Shown here: in pieces, positions 19,349 through 26,607 of the stretch
Layout: each line of letters starts with the position of its first letter
How positions within the stretch are numbered: the first letter of the stretch is position 1
Source: a virus
Virus record (IMG/VR): IMGVR_UViG_3300032223_001323
Location: 1-26,888 of that record
Length of the DNA: 26,888 nucleotides
Direction: 5' to 3' (one strand)
Notes under the pieces: model-generated
Database searches by the model: none
Seen by the model: the letters and a program-made list of their open reading frames with translations, nothing else
What the model was told of the DNA's origin: nothing
Made by a program: the position numbers and the translations under genes

Positions 19349-19609
19349 ATGGAACAGGGTAAAAGACCGCCTTTGTGGGCGATAAAGGCGTTGGGTGCGC
19401 CTGATTACAGGTTGTTGTGGTGGATGCTCCAGCACTGTGACCATTCGGCTACTTTGTCTGCGGGGTGGAGGCAGAGGGCTGAGGCTGATTTGGGGTGGAC
19501 GAGGGTTCATTTGTTTAAGACGGTGAGGAAGTTGGTGAGGCAAGAGATTGTGATTCGGGACAGGTATGACCGGGCGGTGAAGTTGAATATGAAGGCGTTT
19601 CAAATTTAG
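19349..19609 (+). CDS. Winged-helix protein, small terminase candidate
   Basis: This 86-residue protein is helical with a winged-helix order: LWAIKALGAPDYRLLWWMLQ, then ATLSAGWRQRAEADLGWTRV with the recognition helix HLFKTVRKLVRQEIVIRD, and a wing ending VKLNMKAFQI. The layout recalls RepL-type plasmid winged helices. Because it lies two genes upstream of the large terminase, directly after the strong promoter, it may be the DNA-recognition (small) subunit of the terminase; a transcription regulator is the other possibility. The start context is AGGG close to the ATG, with GGAAGG further upstream. Base composition is higher in G than in its neighbours. Confidence 0.6.
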   Translation: MEQGKRPPLWAIKALGAPDYRLLWWMLQHCDHSATLSAGWRQRAEADLGWTRVHLFKTVRKLVRQEIVIRDRYDRAVKLNMKAFQI

Positions 19610-19618
19610 GAGGATAGT

Positions 19619-19798
19619 ATGCACACGTTACAAGTACCGATGGAGAAAGAGGAATACCAGACTTGCGCTATCAGGGCGTTGATGGAGATGTTTGCGTCTG
19701 CCAAGCAAGTGGGTAAAGAGGATGTGGCTTTGGTGATGAGTGTGGTGACCTATGACGGTATTCCTATGCTTGAGATTCGACCTGTGGTTGTCCAATGA
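19619..19798 (+). CDS. 59-residue hypothetical protein before terL
   Basis: This ORF has an excellent ribosome site (AGGAGG) and ends in an ATGA overlap with the large terminase gene. The protein begins MHTLQVPMEKEEYQTCAIRA, has a helix LMEMFASAKQVGKEDVA, and ends LEIRPVVVQ. No family is recognised. Translational coupling to terL and the position where a small terminase subunit is often found make a role in packaging plausible. Confidence 0.65.
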   Translation: MHTLQVPMEKEEYQTCAIRALMEMFASAKQVGKEDVALVMSVVTYDGIPMLEIRPVVVQ

Positions 19799-21546
19799 AA
19801 TTTCCTGTTAAGAACTTCTATGATTTTTGTAAGTCTCTGCGGGTTGAGACAAAAGAGGACGGTTTGGTTTATCTGGGTGACCAACTGCTTGGTACGCAGA
19901 CGTATTTGATTGAGGAAATCTCAAAAGGATTGGAAGAAGACGTACACTATTTTGTTATCTTAAAAGGTCGTCAACTTGGAATTACAACAATCTCACTTGC
20001 CCTTGATCTCTACTGGCACTACAAATATGGAGGAGTACAGGGAACGTTGGTTACGGATACTGAGGACAACCGAGATATGTTTCGGTCTACCCTCAGTATG
20101 TACATGGAGGGTTTACCCCCAGAATTCAAAATCCCCGCCGAAAGCCACAACCGAACCCAACTTGTACTGAAAAACCGTTCCCGCATGGTGTACCAAGTTG
20201 CGGGTACACGCAAGAAGGGCGGTCTGGGACGCGGTAAAGCCATCATGTTCATGCACGCTACCGAGACATCCTCTTGGGGCGATGAGGAGGGTATAGCCTC
20301 CCTTGAAGCCTCCCTTGCTGAACATAACCCCAAACGTCTGTATCTTTGGGAATCAACCGCCCGAGGATTCAACGTATTTCACGATATGTGGGAAACCGCC
20401 AAGTCTGCTCGCACGCAACGAGCTATCTTTATCGGCTGGTGGCGTAACCAGTTCTACTCGGTCAAGAAAGAATCCCCCATATTCAAGACGTACTGGGATG
20501 GACGACTGACCACTGAAGAACGGGCTTGGACAAGGGAAGTCAAACAGTTGTATGAATACGACATAACTCCTGAACAGATTGCTTGGTGGCGTTGGAAGAT
20601 GGCAGAGGTCATCAAAGACGAAACCATGATGTACCAAGAGTTCCCGCCGACCGAGCAGTACGCCTTTGTGATGTCAGGTTCTCAGTTCTTCAGTTCTCAG
20701 AATATTACTGATCGCTACAAACTTGCCAGACAGACAACGCCTGATTACTACCGATTCTTGTTGGGTGAGCATTTCAAGGATACTGAGTTGGTGGCAAGCA
20801 AGTCGTCAGTTGCAACCCTTAAGATTTGGGAAACTCCCAAACAAGGTGCTCATTATGTGGTTGGAGCAGACCCTGCCTACGGTTCTTCTGAGTGGGCTGA
20901 TCGCTTTGCTATTGTTGTCCTTCGTTGTTATGCCGACAAAATCGAGCAAGTCGCCGAATTCTGTACGACAGAATGTAATACTTATCAGTATGCTTGGGTG
21001 CTCTGTTACCTTGCTGGTGCTTATGGCCCTAACGTGATGGTCAACCTTGAGATCAACGGGCCGGGTCAAGCCGTGTGGTCTGAGATGCTTAACCTCAAAC
21101 GCACCGCCGCAATGGAAGCCAACATCTCCAAAAACACTGGCTTGTTCAATGTACTGTCCAACATCCAGAACTATCTGTACAAACGTACCGACACCATCAG
21201 CGCAGCACCCGGCGCATACCACTGGAAAACAACCTTTGACACCAAAGAACGTATGTTCAACGGCATGAAAGACTGTTTTGAACGTGGCATTCTGACAATC
21301 AGATCAACTGAATGCTTGGATGAGATGAAGAACGTAGTCAGGGAGAACGGTAGCTTGGGAGTGCCGGGGCGCGGCAAAGATGACCGTGCGGTGGCTATGT
21401 GCTTGGCTACTATTTGCTGGATTGACTTCATCCGCTTGCGCCTTGTACAGCAAGGTGTGGTAAGAAAACCAGACGGTAATGACAATGTGCCTGACGTTTT
21501 AGGCAAATCAGTCAACAATTATTTGCAAGCAATAGGTGTCAAATGA
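19795..21546 (+). CDS. terL: Terminase large subunit
   Basis: This 583-residue protein is the packaging motor and nuclease. The N-terminal ATPase part has a Walker-A-like loop KGRQLGITT (residues 57-65) in the R-x-x-G-x-(T/S) form used by many terminases. RGKAIMFMHATETSSWGDEE (about residues 143-162) holds the Walker-B region and the catalytic Glu. The nuclease domain has VGADPAYGSSEWADR (Asp near 359), VNLEINGPGQAVW and KDDRAVAMCLA (Asp near 528), the acidic cluster of RNase-H-like terminase nucleases. Length is normal for the family. It starts in an ATGA overlap, and the next genes follow in the same way, ending with the portal. Confidence 0.92.
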   Translation: MKFPVKNFYDFCKSLRVETKEDGLVYLGDQLLGTQTYLIEEISKGLEEDVHYFVILKGRQLGITTISLALDLYWHYKYGGVQGTLVTDTEDNRDMFRSTLSMYMEGLPPEFKIPAESHNRTQLVLKNRSRMVYQVAGTRKKGGLGRGKAIMFMHATETSSWGDEEGIASLEASLAEHNPKRLYLWESTARGFNVFHDMWETAKSARTQRAIFIGWWRNQFYSVKKESPIFKTYWDGRLTTEERAWTREVKQLYEYDITPEQIAWWRWKMAEVIKDETMMYQEFPPTEQYAFVMSGSQFFSSQNITDRYKLARQTTPDYYRFLLGEHFKDTELVASKSSVATLKIWETPKQGAHYVVGADPAYGSSEWADRFAIVVLRCYADKIEQVAEFCTTECNTYQYAWVLCYLAGAYGPNVMVNLEINGPGQAVWSEMLNLKRTAAMEANISKNTGLFNVLSNIQNYLYKRTDTISAAPGAYHWKTTFDTKERMFNGMKDCFERGILTIRSTECLDEMKNVVRENGSLGVPGRGKDDRAVAMCLATICWIDFIRLRLVQQGVVRKPDGNDNVPDVLGKSVNNYLQAIGVK

Positions 21547-21938
21547 TGTCGCAAACCAAAATCAGGGAATGGTTAAGCCTGAAAATCATCCCAATCAAGG
21601 GAACATTGGCTGACAGACAGTCGGTAAAGTCCCCAACACGGCTTACAAGCAAGACAATTGCCCGACATTTGGACACTGATCACGGCAATTTATGGAACAT
21701 GATCAGGGGAAACAGGAAGTTTCCCAAAGAATTACACAGGGAACTGAGCAACTTCATCCATGAATGGGAAGCTGGCGAGTGGAGAATTGAGATCAAAGGA
21801 CTGAAAAAAGGTCTTGTGAGGAACGAAATTCCCAAGAAACCAGTGTCTTTTAAGGTGAATTTGGGTACTTTGACCCTGAGTAAACCCGATTTTTACCCTA
21901 AACGGGACGTTATGCCCGCAAAACTCTGGAGAGAATGA
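21543..21938 (+). CDS. Hypothetical basic protein with possible helix-turn-helix
   Basis: This 131-residue protein starts at ATGATG overlapping the terL stop. It is basic. The part TSKTIARHLDTDHGNLWNMI with RGNRKFPKELHRELSNFI (about residues 35-72) resembles a XRE-like helix-turn-helix, where 'g-lw-mirG-rk-p' would hold the recognition helix. The end is rich in Lys and Pro (KKPVSFKVNLGTLTLSKPDF). No family is named. Between terL and portal, a DNA-binding helper of packaging is possible. Confidence 0.55.
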   Translation: MMSQTKIREWLSLKIIPIKGTLADRQSVKSPTRLTSKTIARHLDTDHGNLWNMIRGNRKFPKELHRELSNFIHEWEAGEWRIEIKGLKKGLVRNEIPKKPVSFKVNLGTLTLSKPDFYPKRDVMPAKLWRE

Positions 21939-22399
21939 TGACAATCAAGAAAGAATGGCTCTGTATGGCTCATGGCAAGTTTGAAAGTGCCAAAGCAGTG
22001 TGTCCAAAGGGCTGTACGACCGTAGAAAGACGGTTTTTTACCCCTACAAGCATCAAAACGTCCGGTAGAACCAACAATATTGATAAAACACTACAAATGC
22101 TGGCTGACGACTACAAACTGACCGACATCAACAACCAAAACGGTACTGCTGCTGTAAAACGCCCAGAACCAAGGGCTGTCAACCAGATGGAGCAAATGAA
22201 TCAAGCCATTCAGCAAAGATTTGGCGTAAATGCAGGTGGTGGATGGGGTGCAATGCCAAATCAAGGCGGTGCAAGTGCTGCGGCGCAGAATTTAGGTGCA
22301 TCTGGTGCTGTAGACTTGAACTCTGTCAAACAGGTTTTGCCTGATTGGAAGAAAAATGTTATTGTTCATGCGGCAGACCACAGCAAAATACCAACATGA
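21935..22399 (+). CDS. Head-module protein with N-terminal zinc-finger-like motif
   Basis: This 154-residue protein has WLCMAHGKFESAKAVCPKGC near the start (Cys10, His13, Cys23 and Cys27 in C-x2-H-x9-C-x3-C), then RRFFTPTSIKTSGRTNNIDK and TLQMLADDYKLTDINNQNG. The order 'C--HG-Fe----CP-GC ... ltp--i-s--T--iD--l--la-d--lTD--N' is one I know in unnamed proteins next to phage terminase and portal genes. The C-terminal half is rich in Gly, Ala, Gln and Asn. The stop overlaps the portal start. A packaging or head-assembly accessory role is inferred from position. Confidence 0.65.
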   Translation: MMTIKKEWLCMAHGKFESAKAVCPKGCTTVERRFFTPTSIKTSGRTNNIDKTLQMLADDYKLTDINNQNGTAAVKRPEPRAVNQMEQMNQAIQQRFGVNAGGGWGAMPNQGGASAAAQNLGASGAVDLNSVKQVLPDWKKNVIVHAADHSKIPT

Positions 22400-24021
22400 T
22401 TATTCCAAGCAACCCTGACCAACGTGAACAACTGTACCAAGAGGTATCCGAGAAATGTCTTATTTCTCGCAACGACCGAATTGCTCAGTACAGCACTCTG
22501 CGTTCATATTTTTTGTTTGGTGCTGGCCCTGAAGCCAGACTCGCCAACTACAACAAAATATTTCCACACATCGACACCCTCTCCTCCTTTCTCTTTGCCG
22601 CCGATACCACCAGATTTAGTATCGTTCTGGGAGCAGGTGTTAAAGCCGAAGCCGAGCACAAGAAAACTGGCCCACTGATTCGCAGACTCAACGACAAATG
22701 GTCTGACTCAAACGCCGACATCGTGATGGGTCAGGCAGTCAACTGGGCATTGGTCTACAACTCCATGTTCATCAAGCTGATTCAGCGTGGACGTGACACA
22801 ACACCGTACTTGGTTGACCCGTCATCCTTTGGCGTGTTGAGAGAAGACCAAACTCAACTGGACAAGCAAGAAGCGTTTGTACACACTTACTTCACTACTA
22901 GATCACAACTGGAAAGGGATTTGCATTCGCACCCTAACTTGAAATCCATCATGTCTAGGGTAAACGCTACCCAACAAGAGACGACACAAATGATGGCGGG
23001 TGTACAGCGAATCATTACGTCTCAGTTCTCAGGTGCAGGACTCAACCAAAATATGATTGGTAACGCCACAGCACCCTTGCAAAACACATTGATGTACAAG
23101 CCGAAGGTTGGCGAGGAAGTCATTGAAATGCAAGAGCTTTATGTTTGGAACGATGAGGAAAACGATTACCAGATTGTTACTATGGCATCTGGCGGCGTTT
23201 GCATATACGACAGAGCAAACTTCTTCTATCACGGCGAACACCCGTTCATTCAGATTTGCCCGAATCCTGCGCCTGATTATTTCTGGGGATACTCAGAGGT
23301 AGAGAGGCTGATGCGGTTGCAAGATATGCGGGAACACCGCATGAACCAAGTTTCAAACTTGTTGGACAGAGCAGCCGACCCACCCACCGCTTTGACAGGC
23401 TGGATGGGTTTGGTTGATGAAAAGAATTTTGCTTTGTCCAAGGTTGGCGGCGTGTTGTCCTCAAGTGAAATGGGAGCAAAAGTTGAGCAATTCAGACCCG
23501 TTGTCCCACCAGACACCTTTACCGAAATCAGAGAAATTGACCATATGTTCTCTGAGATGTCAGGAATCTCAAACGTGTTGTCAGGACGTGGAGAAACTGG
23601 TGTGCGGTCAAAAGGCCATGCCTCCGAGCTTGCACGACTCGGGTCGTCTCGCCCGAAGAAAAGAGCATTGGTCATTGAGGATTCTTTGGAAAACCTTGCC
23701 ACTAAGTATTTGAAACTTGACCAGCAACACAACCCTGACCCGCTGAGAACTCCTGATGGACAGGAATTTATTTCCGAGCAGTTCACCAAAGACTTCATGG
23801 TCAAAGTGGATGCTCACTCCTCAAGCCCTGTGTTCATGGAAGATTTGAAACATGACGCAACCGAATTGCTGAAAGCCAAAGCAATTACTCGGTCAATGTA
23901 CGTCAAATTGATTCATCCCCCGATGGAACAAGAAATCTTGCAAGAACTCAAAGAGATTGAGAAAAAAGAGGCAGAGATGGCTAAGTTGCAAGCCGCCCAA
24001 GCCCAACAAAAGGGTGCTTGA
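22396..24021 (+). CDS. Portal protein
   Basis: This 541-residue protein forms the dodecameric ring at the head vertex through which DNA passes. The start at 22396 overlaps the previous stop (ATGA); an upstream extension in this frame lies entirely within the previous gene. Portal-like features are an N-terminal region with LRSYFLFGAGPEARLANYNK, a WALVYNSMFIKLI strand with YLVDPSSFGVL, then GEHPFIQICPNP and FWGYSEVERLMRLQDMREHR (wing or crown helices), and SEMSGISNVLSGRGETG, typical of portals where a helix carries 'sG-p--l-G'. The C-terminus is a charged coiled coil. Length and position after terL fit podovirus portals. Confidence 0.8.
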   Translation: MIIPSNPDQREQLYQEVSEKCLISRNDRIAQYSTLRSYFLFGAGPEARLANYNKIFPHIDTLSSFLFAADTTRFSIVLGAGVKAEAEHKKTGPLIRRLNDKWSDSNADIVMGQAVNWALVYNSMFIKLIQRGRDTTPYLVDPSSFGVLREDQTQLDKQEAFVHTYFTTRSQLERDLHSHPNLKSIMSRVNATQQETTQMMAGVQRIITSQFSGAGLNQNMIGNATAPLQNTLMYKPKVGEEVIEMQELYVWNDEENDYQIVTMASGGVCIYDRANFFYHGEHPFIQICPNPAPDYFWGYSEVERLMRLQDMREHRMNQVSNLLDRAADPPTALTGWMGLVDEKNFALSKVGGVLSSSEMGAKVEQFRPVVPPDTFTEIREIDHMFSEMSGISNVLSGRGETGVRSKGHASELARLGSSRPKKRALVIEDSLENLATKYLKLDQQHNPDPLRTPDGQEFISEQFTKDFMVKVDAHSSSPVFMEDLKHDATELLKAKAITRSMYVKLIHPPMEQEILQELKEIEKKEAEMAKLQAAQAQQKGA

Positions 24022-24045
24022 CAAGGTTTGTAGATTTGATATATT
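24018..24045 (+). promoter_or_regulatory. Strong sigma-70 promoter over the portal stop
   Basis: TTGACA (24018-24023) and TATATT (24040-24045) lie 16 bases apart. The -35 box is consensus and the -10 box has five of six matches. The expected start is near 24052, giving a leader of about 268 bases before the first capsid-associated gene at 24320. Confidence 0.7.
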
Positions 24046-24068
24046 GGAGTTGCTGGGGAGCGGTGAAA

Positions 24069-24092
24069 CAGTTCAGCCGACCAATTGAACTG
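24069..24092 (+). other. Hairpin in the leader RNA
   Basis: CAGTTCA (24069-24075) pairs perfectly with TGAACTG (24086-24092) over a ten-base loop. It begins about 17 bases after the predicted transcript start, and no T tract follows, so it may stabilise the 5' end or form part of a regulated leader. Confidence 0.45.
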
Positions 24093-24120
24093 GTGCATTT
24101 ATGGACAAGGAAAACCTGCC

Positions 24121-24159
24121 ATGCGTAAAGCTAAACGCGGTCGTAAAAGCAAGCGTTAA
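24121..24159 (+). CDS. 12-residue Arg/Lys-rich peptide
   Basis: This very short ORF reads MRKAKRGRKSKR and stops at TAA. AAGGA lies nine bases before the ATG. Eight of twelve residues are Arg or Lys. It lies in the leader downstream of a strong promoter and 57 bases before a second tiny basic ORF. It may be a nucleic-acid-binding peptide (as the very small basic DNA-binding protein of microviruses), or a leader peptide whose translation controls the terminator downstream. Confidence 0.45.
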   Translation: MRKAKRGRKSKR

Positions 24160-24216
24160 TCCGCTTGTGACCATTCACAATTCACCCTTCCTTTCAAATT
24201 AATTTGGAGAACCATC

Positions 24217-24252
24217 ATGGCTCGCAAAATGAAACGTTCAAAGCGCAAGTAA
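24217..24252 (+). CDS. 11-residue Arg/Lys-rich peptide
   Basis: The ORF reads MARKMKRSKRK and stops at TAA, eight bases before the terminator stem begins. GGAG lies eight bases before the ATG. Seven of eleven residues are Arg or Lys. Its similarity in composition to the ORF at 24121 and its own ribosome site make translation likely. Its stop position would place a terminating ribosome on the left arm of the terminator. Confidence 0.5.
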   Translation: MARKMKRSKRK

Positions 24253-24259
24253 TGAGTAG

Positions 24260-24281
24260 GGGCTGAGTAAGCAGCCCTTTT
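24260..24281 (+). terminator. Intrinsic terminator in the leader
   Basis: GGGCTG (24260-24265) pairs with CAGCCC (24272-24277) over a six-base loop, and TTTT follows directly. A fourth G before the stem could extend it. This is a canonical, if short, intrinsic terminator located between the promoter at 24018 and the gene at 24320. Confidence 0.6.
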
Positions 24282-24308
24282 GATTGTTTATAGGGGACAA
24301 TCAAAAGG
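24276..24308 (+). promoter_or_regulatory. 12-base-pair alternative hairpin overlapping terminator and ribosome site
   Basis: CCTTTTGATTGT (24276-24287) and ACAATCAAAAGG (24297-24308) are perfect complements around a nine-base loop. The left arm takes two C of the terminator stem and its whole T tract; the right arm covers AAAAGG of the ribosome site for the gene at 24320. The hairpin therefore could exclude the terminator and at the same time block translation of the next gene. Confidence 0.6.
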
Positions 24309-24319
24309 GACACACAATT

Positions 24320-24874
24320 ATGTTTGAATCATACGGCAGTGCAAGTGTAAATACGGAAGGCAGAAAGCCAACGTATAGTATTATTTTGACAGCATTTACT
24401 CCTGCGGCTACCGCAACGGATTACTTTACTTTGTTAAATCCTGCCGCAAGCAACAAAATCTGTAGAGTAGAGACTGTGCGTGTTTGGGCAACAGCAACTG
24501 CCGCAACATCTGTAGATTTTTATTATTACAAAAGAATTACTGCAAATTCAGGCGGCACAACTACGGCTTTGACAAATAATATTTGTTATCACGATTCAAA
24601 TAATCCAGCACCATCTGGTGTGCCTGTTTCGTATTCAGCAAACCCATCATCAACTGGTACAGGAACGGTCATTCGTGCCAACCATGCGTATGTTGGATCA
24701 ACTGCCGCGCAATTATCTGTTACTGATTATTTTTATGGGGTTAGAAATGGTCAAGCATTGGTGTTGCGTCCCGGCGAATTGTTTGCGGCAAACTTCAATG
24801 GCGCGGCAGTACCAAGTGGCTTGAGTATCTTTTTAGAAGTCGAATGGACTGAAGAAGTATTGAGTTACACTTGA
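24320..24874 (+). CDS. Capsid-associated structural protein candidate
   Basis: This 184-residue protein starts at the ATG at 24320 (AAAAGGGA upstream); an extension to 24284 in the same frame would run through the hairpin. It has no signal peptide or Lys-rich part. The sequence alternates apolar and Thr/Ser/Asn residues in beta strands (YSIILTAFTPAATATDYFTL, CRVETVRVWATATAATSVDF, SIFLEVEWTEEVLSY). The beginning, 'i-l-~~tPaatatDyf-L-np', and the 'R-~V~V-a-a' strand are found in virion proteins of unknown function in freshwater phages. With scaffold and capsid following, a head decoration or head-fibre protein is likely. Confidence 0.55.
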   Translation: MFESYGSASVNTEGRKPTYSIILTAFTPAATATDYFTLLNPAASNKICRVETVRVWATATAATSVDFYYYKRITANSGGTTTALTNNICYHDSNNPAPSGVPVSYSANPSSTGTGTVIRANHAYVGSTAAQLSVTDYFYGVRNGQALVLRPGELFAANFNGAAVPSGLSIFLEVEWTEEVLSYT

Positions 24875-24899
24875 CTTAACAACGATTGTGATGTATTTT
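24871..24899 (+). promoter_or_regulatory. Possible promoter before 24921
   Basis: TTGACT (24871-24876) and TATTTT (24894-24899) are separated by 17 bases. The -35 box has five of six matches and the -10 box four of six. It would give a transcript starting about 15 bases before the next ATG. Confidence 0.4.
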
Positions 24900-24920
24900 T
24901 CGCTTAATTAAGGAAAACAA

Positions 24921-25328
24921 ATGGCTGCAACACCTGCTTCTCCACCGAAAATTGGTTCGTTGACCTTCCCTACGATGGCGGCGAATACAGATACTGGTAT
25001 CACTGCCTATGCTGGTGGTGGTCAAACTAACGCAACTCTTTTGACCGCGCAATTCAACAAAGTAACAGTAGTTGTAACTGCGGCAGATTCTGTAAAGTTG
25101 CCCCAGATTAGCGCAGTGCCAAATACATTGGGTGCAGTTGGTTCATCTGTAATTGTTAGAAACGCCGACAGTGCAGACTCATTACAAGTTTTTGGTTCTG
25201 GTACAGACACCATCAACGATGTGGCTACTGGTACAGGTGTTGCTGTTGCCGCAGGTAAAACAGCAATCTTTATCTGTCATAGCTGGAACGGCACTGTTGG
25301 CAATTGGTACATGGTGTTGTCAGCATGA
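24921..25328 (+). CDS. Small beta-rich virion protein candidate
   Basis: This 135-residue protein has AAGGA before its ATG. It is Ala/Val/Thr/Gly-rich with alternating strands: ATLLTAQFNKVTVVVTAADS, then VKLPQISAVPNTLGAVGSSV and VIVRNADSADSLQVFGSGTD, and ends GKTAIFICHSWNGTVGNWYM. The 'D-v-LP-a--G----V-N-s---l-vfg--~~tin' pattern is that of a small beta-sheet domain common in phage head or tail surface proteins. It lies directly after the decoration candidate and overlaps the next gene (ATGA). Surface decoration is probable but not proven. Confidence 0.6.
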   Translation: MAATPASPPKIGSLTFPTMAANTDTGITAYAGGGQTNATLLTAQFNKVTVVVTAADSVKLPQISAVPNTLGAVGSSVIVRNADSADSLQVFGSGTDTINDVATGTGVAVAAGKTAIFICHSWNGTVGNWYMVLSA

Positions 25329-25759
25329 ACCCCGATTTAATGAAACTTGTTGCTGGTGGTGCAGGACAAGGGTCATCTGCCCCGAATCCTATGGAAGCCG
25401 CTGCATCAAGCAACACGCCACCTGTCACCGCACCGATGGCTACTCCCCAACCCCAAGAAGGCACACAACAAGCCGCTATGGTGAACATCACTATGGCGAT
25501 GGATTTGTTGGAAGCCTCGCTTGCGTCTTTTGGTTCGGAGAGTGAAGAAGGCCAAGCATTGCTGAGTTCATTGTCAAATCTTTCTCGTAAATTTGGCGCA
25601 AGCAAGAAGAAAGCAGAAGGCTTAATTCCTGCTGAAATCATGCAGATGATGCAAACATTACCGCAAGCTGGTGGTGGTTCACCGCAAGCCAAAGCAATGA
25701 ACGCACCTCCTCCAATGCCAATGCCTCCCGGCGGCGGTATGCCTCCTCCACCAATGTAA
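25325..25759 (+). CDS. Proline/Met-rich hypothetical head-module protein
   Basis: This is a 144-residue protein from the ATG at 25325 (ATGA overlap). An N-terminal Ala/Pro/Gln-rich low-complexity part is followed by a helical middle (MVNITMAMDLLEASLASFGS, ALLSSLSNLSRKFGASKKKA) and a C-terminal tail of Pro, Met and Gly (APPPMPMPPGGGMPPPPM). No family is named. Similar small proteins with a helical core and Pro/Met tail lie before the scaffold gene in related-looking phages, so a role in head assembly is inferred. Confidence 0.55.
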   Translation: MNPDLMKLVAGGAGQGSSAPNPMEAAASSNTPPVTAPMATPQPQEGTQQAAMVNITMAMDLLEASLASFGSESEEGQALLSSLSNLSRKFGASKKKAEGLIPAEIMQMMQTLPQAGGGSPQAKAMNAPPPMPMPPGGGMPPPPM

Positions 25760-25768
25760 GGAAACATC

Positions 25769-25954
25769 ATGACTTCAAAGTATCTCGAACCGTCCGCAAA
25801 AGGTATGCGTAATCCCTTGGACAACCGTCAAGACAATGGCCCTGTGGTCAATCCTCCCCGCATGAACCAGTTTGGCGGTTTGGACAAGATCAAAGAACCA
25901 TACGGTGCTTTTAAAAACAAGATGAGCATCGTCAAGCCCGGCAAAGGCCGTTAA
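25769..25954 (+). CDS. Small basic hypothetical protein
   Basis: This 61-residue protein has AAGGA before its ATG. It is polar and basic, with little predicted structure: SKYLEPSAKGMRNPLDNRQD, then PPRMNQFGGLDKIKEPYGAF and a C-terminal KPGKGR. No family is recognised. It lies in the head module 25 bases before the scaffold-like gene, so it may be a minor virion protein. Confidence 0.55.
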   Translation: MTSKYLEPSAKGMRNPLDNRQDNGPVVNPPRMNQFGGLDKIKEPYGAFKNKMSIVKPGKGR

Positions 25955-25979
25955 TTCACAGACATAAGCAGGGGAAACT

Positions 25980-26510
25980 ATGTCACTCGAAAATTATTCA
26001 GTTGATCAAATTCAAGAGCTTGCAGCTTTGGCAGACTCATTGACCAAAAACCCAAAGACTCGGGAATCATTCTTGCGTCTTGCCAAAACCGCATCTCCTG
26101 ACACACCAATTCCAGAAATTGACCTTAAAGACCAAGTGCGTGCAATGGCACAACCTTTGGTTGACAAGGTTGCATCCTTAGAACGTGAGTTGTTGACTCG
26201 AAAAGTTGAGGACAACATCATCAATCATCGTAGCGGTTTGTACGAAAAGGGATTTAAAAAGGATGAGGTTACACAGATTGAAAAACTGATGATTGATAAA
26301 CAAATTCCCTCGCATGAAACAGCGGCTGAGTTTTACAGAATGCAAAAGCAAACCGCTACGCCTACACCGAGCACCATGACTCCAATTACTTTGCCTACAA
26401 ACGTGATGGAATCAATGAAGAACGGTGGACAAACTGGTATGAACCAGTGGGCAAGAGGAGAGGCATACTCAATTATCAGCGACCTAAAAGCAGGACGGAC
26501 GTTGGTATGA
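25980..26510 (+). CDS. Capsid scaffolding-like protein
   Basis: This 176-residue protein is helical and charged and lies directly before the major capsid gene, the usual place of scaffolds. Residues 1-40 are helical (VDQIQELAALADSLTKNPKT). A second helix with coiled-coil character follows (LKDQVRAMAQPLVDKVASLE), then a helical domain with YEKGFKKDEVTQIEKLMIDK, a Pro/Thr linker and a short basic end. The ribosome site AGGGG precedes the ATG. It lacks a protease motif. Function is inferred from position and structure, as scaffolds are poorly conserved. Confidence 0.65.
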   Translation: MSLENYSVDQIQELAALADSLTKNPKTRESFLRLAKTASPDTPIPEIDLKDQVRAMAQPLVDKVASLERELLTRKVEDNIINHRSGLYEKGFKKDEVTQIEKLMIDKQIPSHETAAEFYRMQKQTATPTPSTMTPITLPTNVMESMKNGGQTGMNQWARGEAYSIISDLKAGRTLV

Positions 26511-26518
26511 TTTTTTGG

Positions 26519-26587
26519 AAACCCACTCTTGTAGGCGTTGAGGTGGGTTCTTGCGAACAGGGGCGCAAGGAAAGTAGCTTCAACGCC
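26519..26587 (+). promoter_or_regulatory. Structured leader RNA before the capsid gene
   Basis: Three stems fit between the scaffold stop and the capsid start. Stem 1: AACCCAC (26520-26526) with GTGGGTT (26543-26549). Stem 2: GGCGTTGAGGT (26534-26544) with GCTTCAACGCC (26577-26587), eleven pairs including two G-U. Stem 3, inside stem 2: CTTGCG (26550-26555) with CGCAAG (26564-26569). Stems 1 and 2 share bases and exclude each other, so two alternative folds are possible. The capsid ribosome site (AAAGGAG) begins eight bases after stem 2. Confidence 0.6.
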
Positions 26588-26607
26588 GAATTCAAAGGAG
26601 AATAATC

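Noticed and set aside
24101-24202. 33-codon ORF overlapping the first basic micro-ORF in another frame
   Set aside because: No good ribosome site and no recognisable composition, while the basic ORF at 24121 has AAGGA at a suitable distance. It remains a weak alternative.
25270-25824. 184-codon minus-strand ORF
   Set aside because: Lies opposite three well-supported head genes; Gly/Pro-rich antisense composition.
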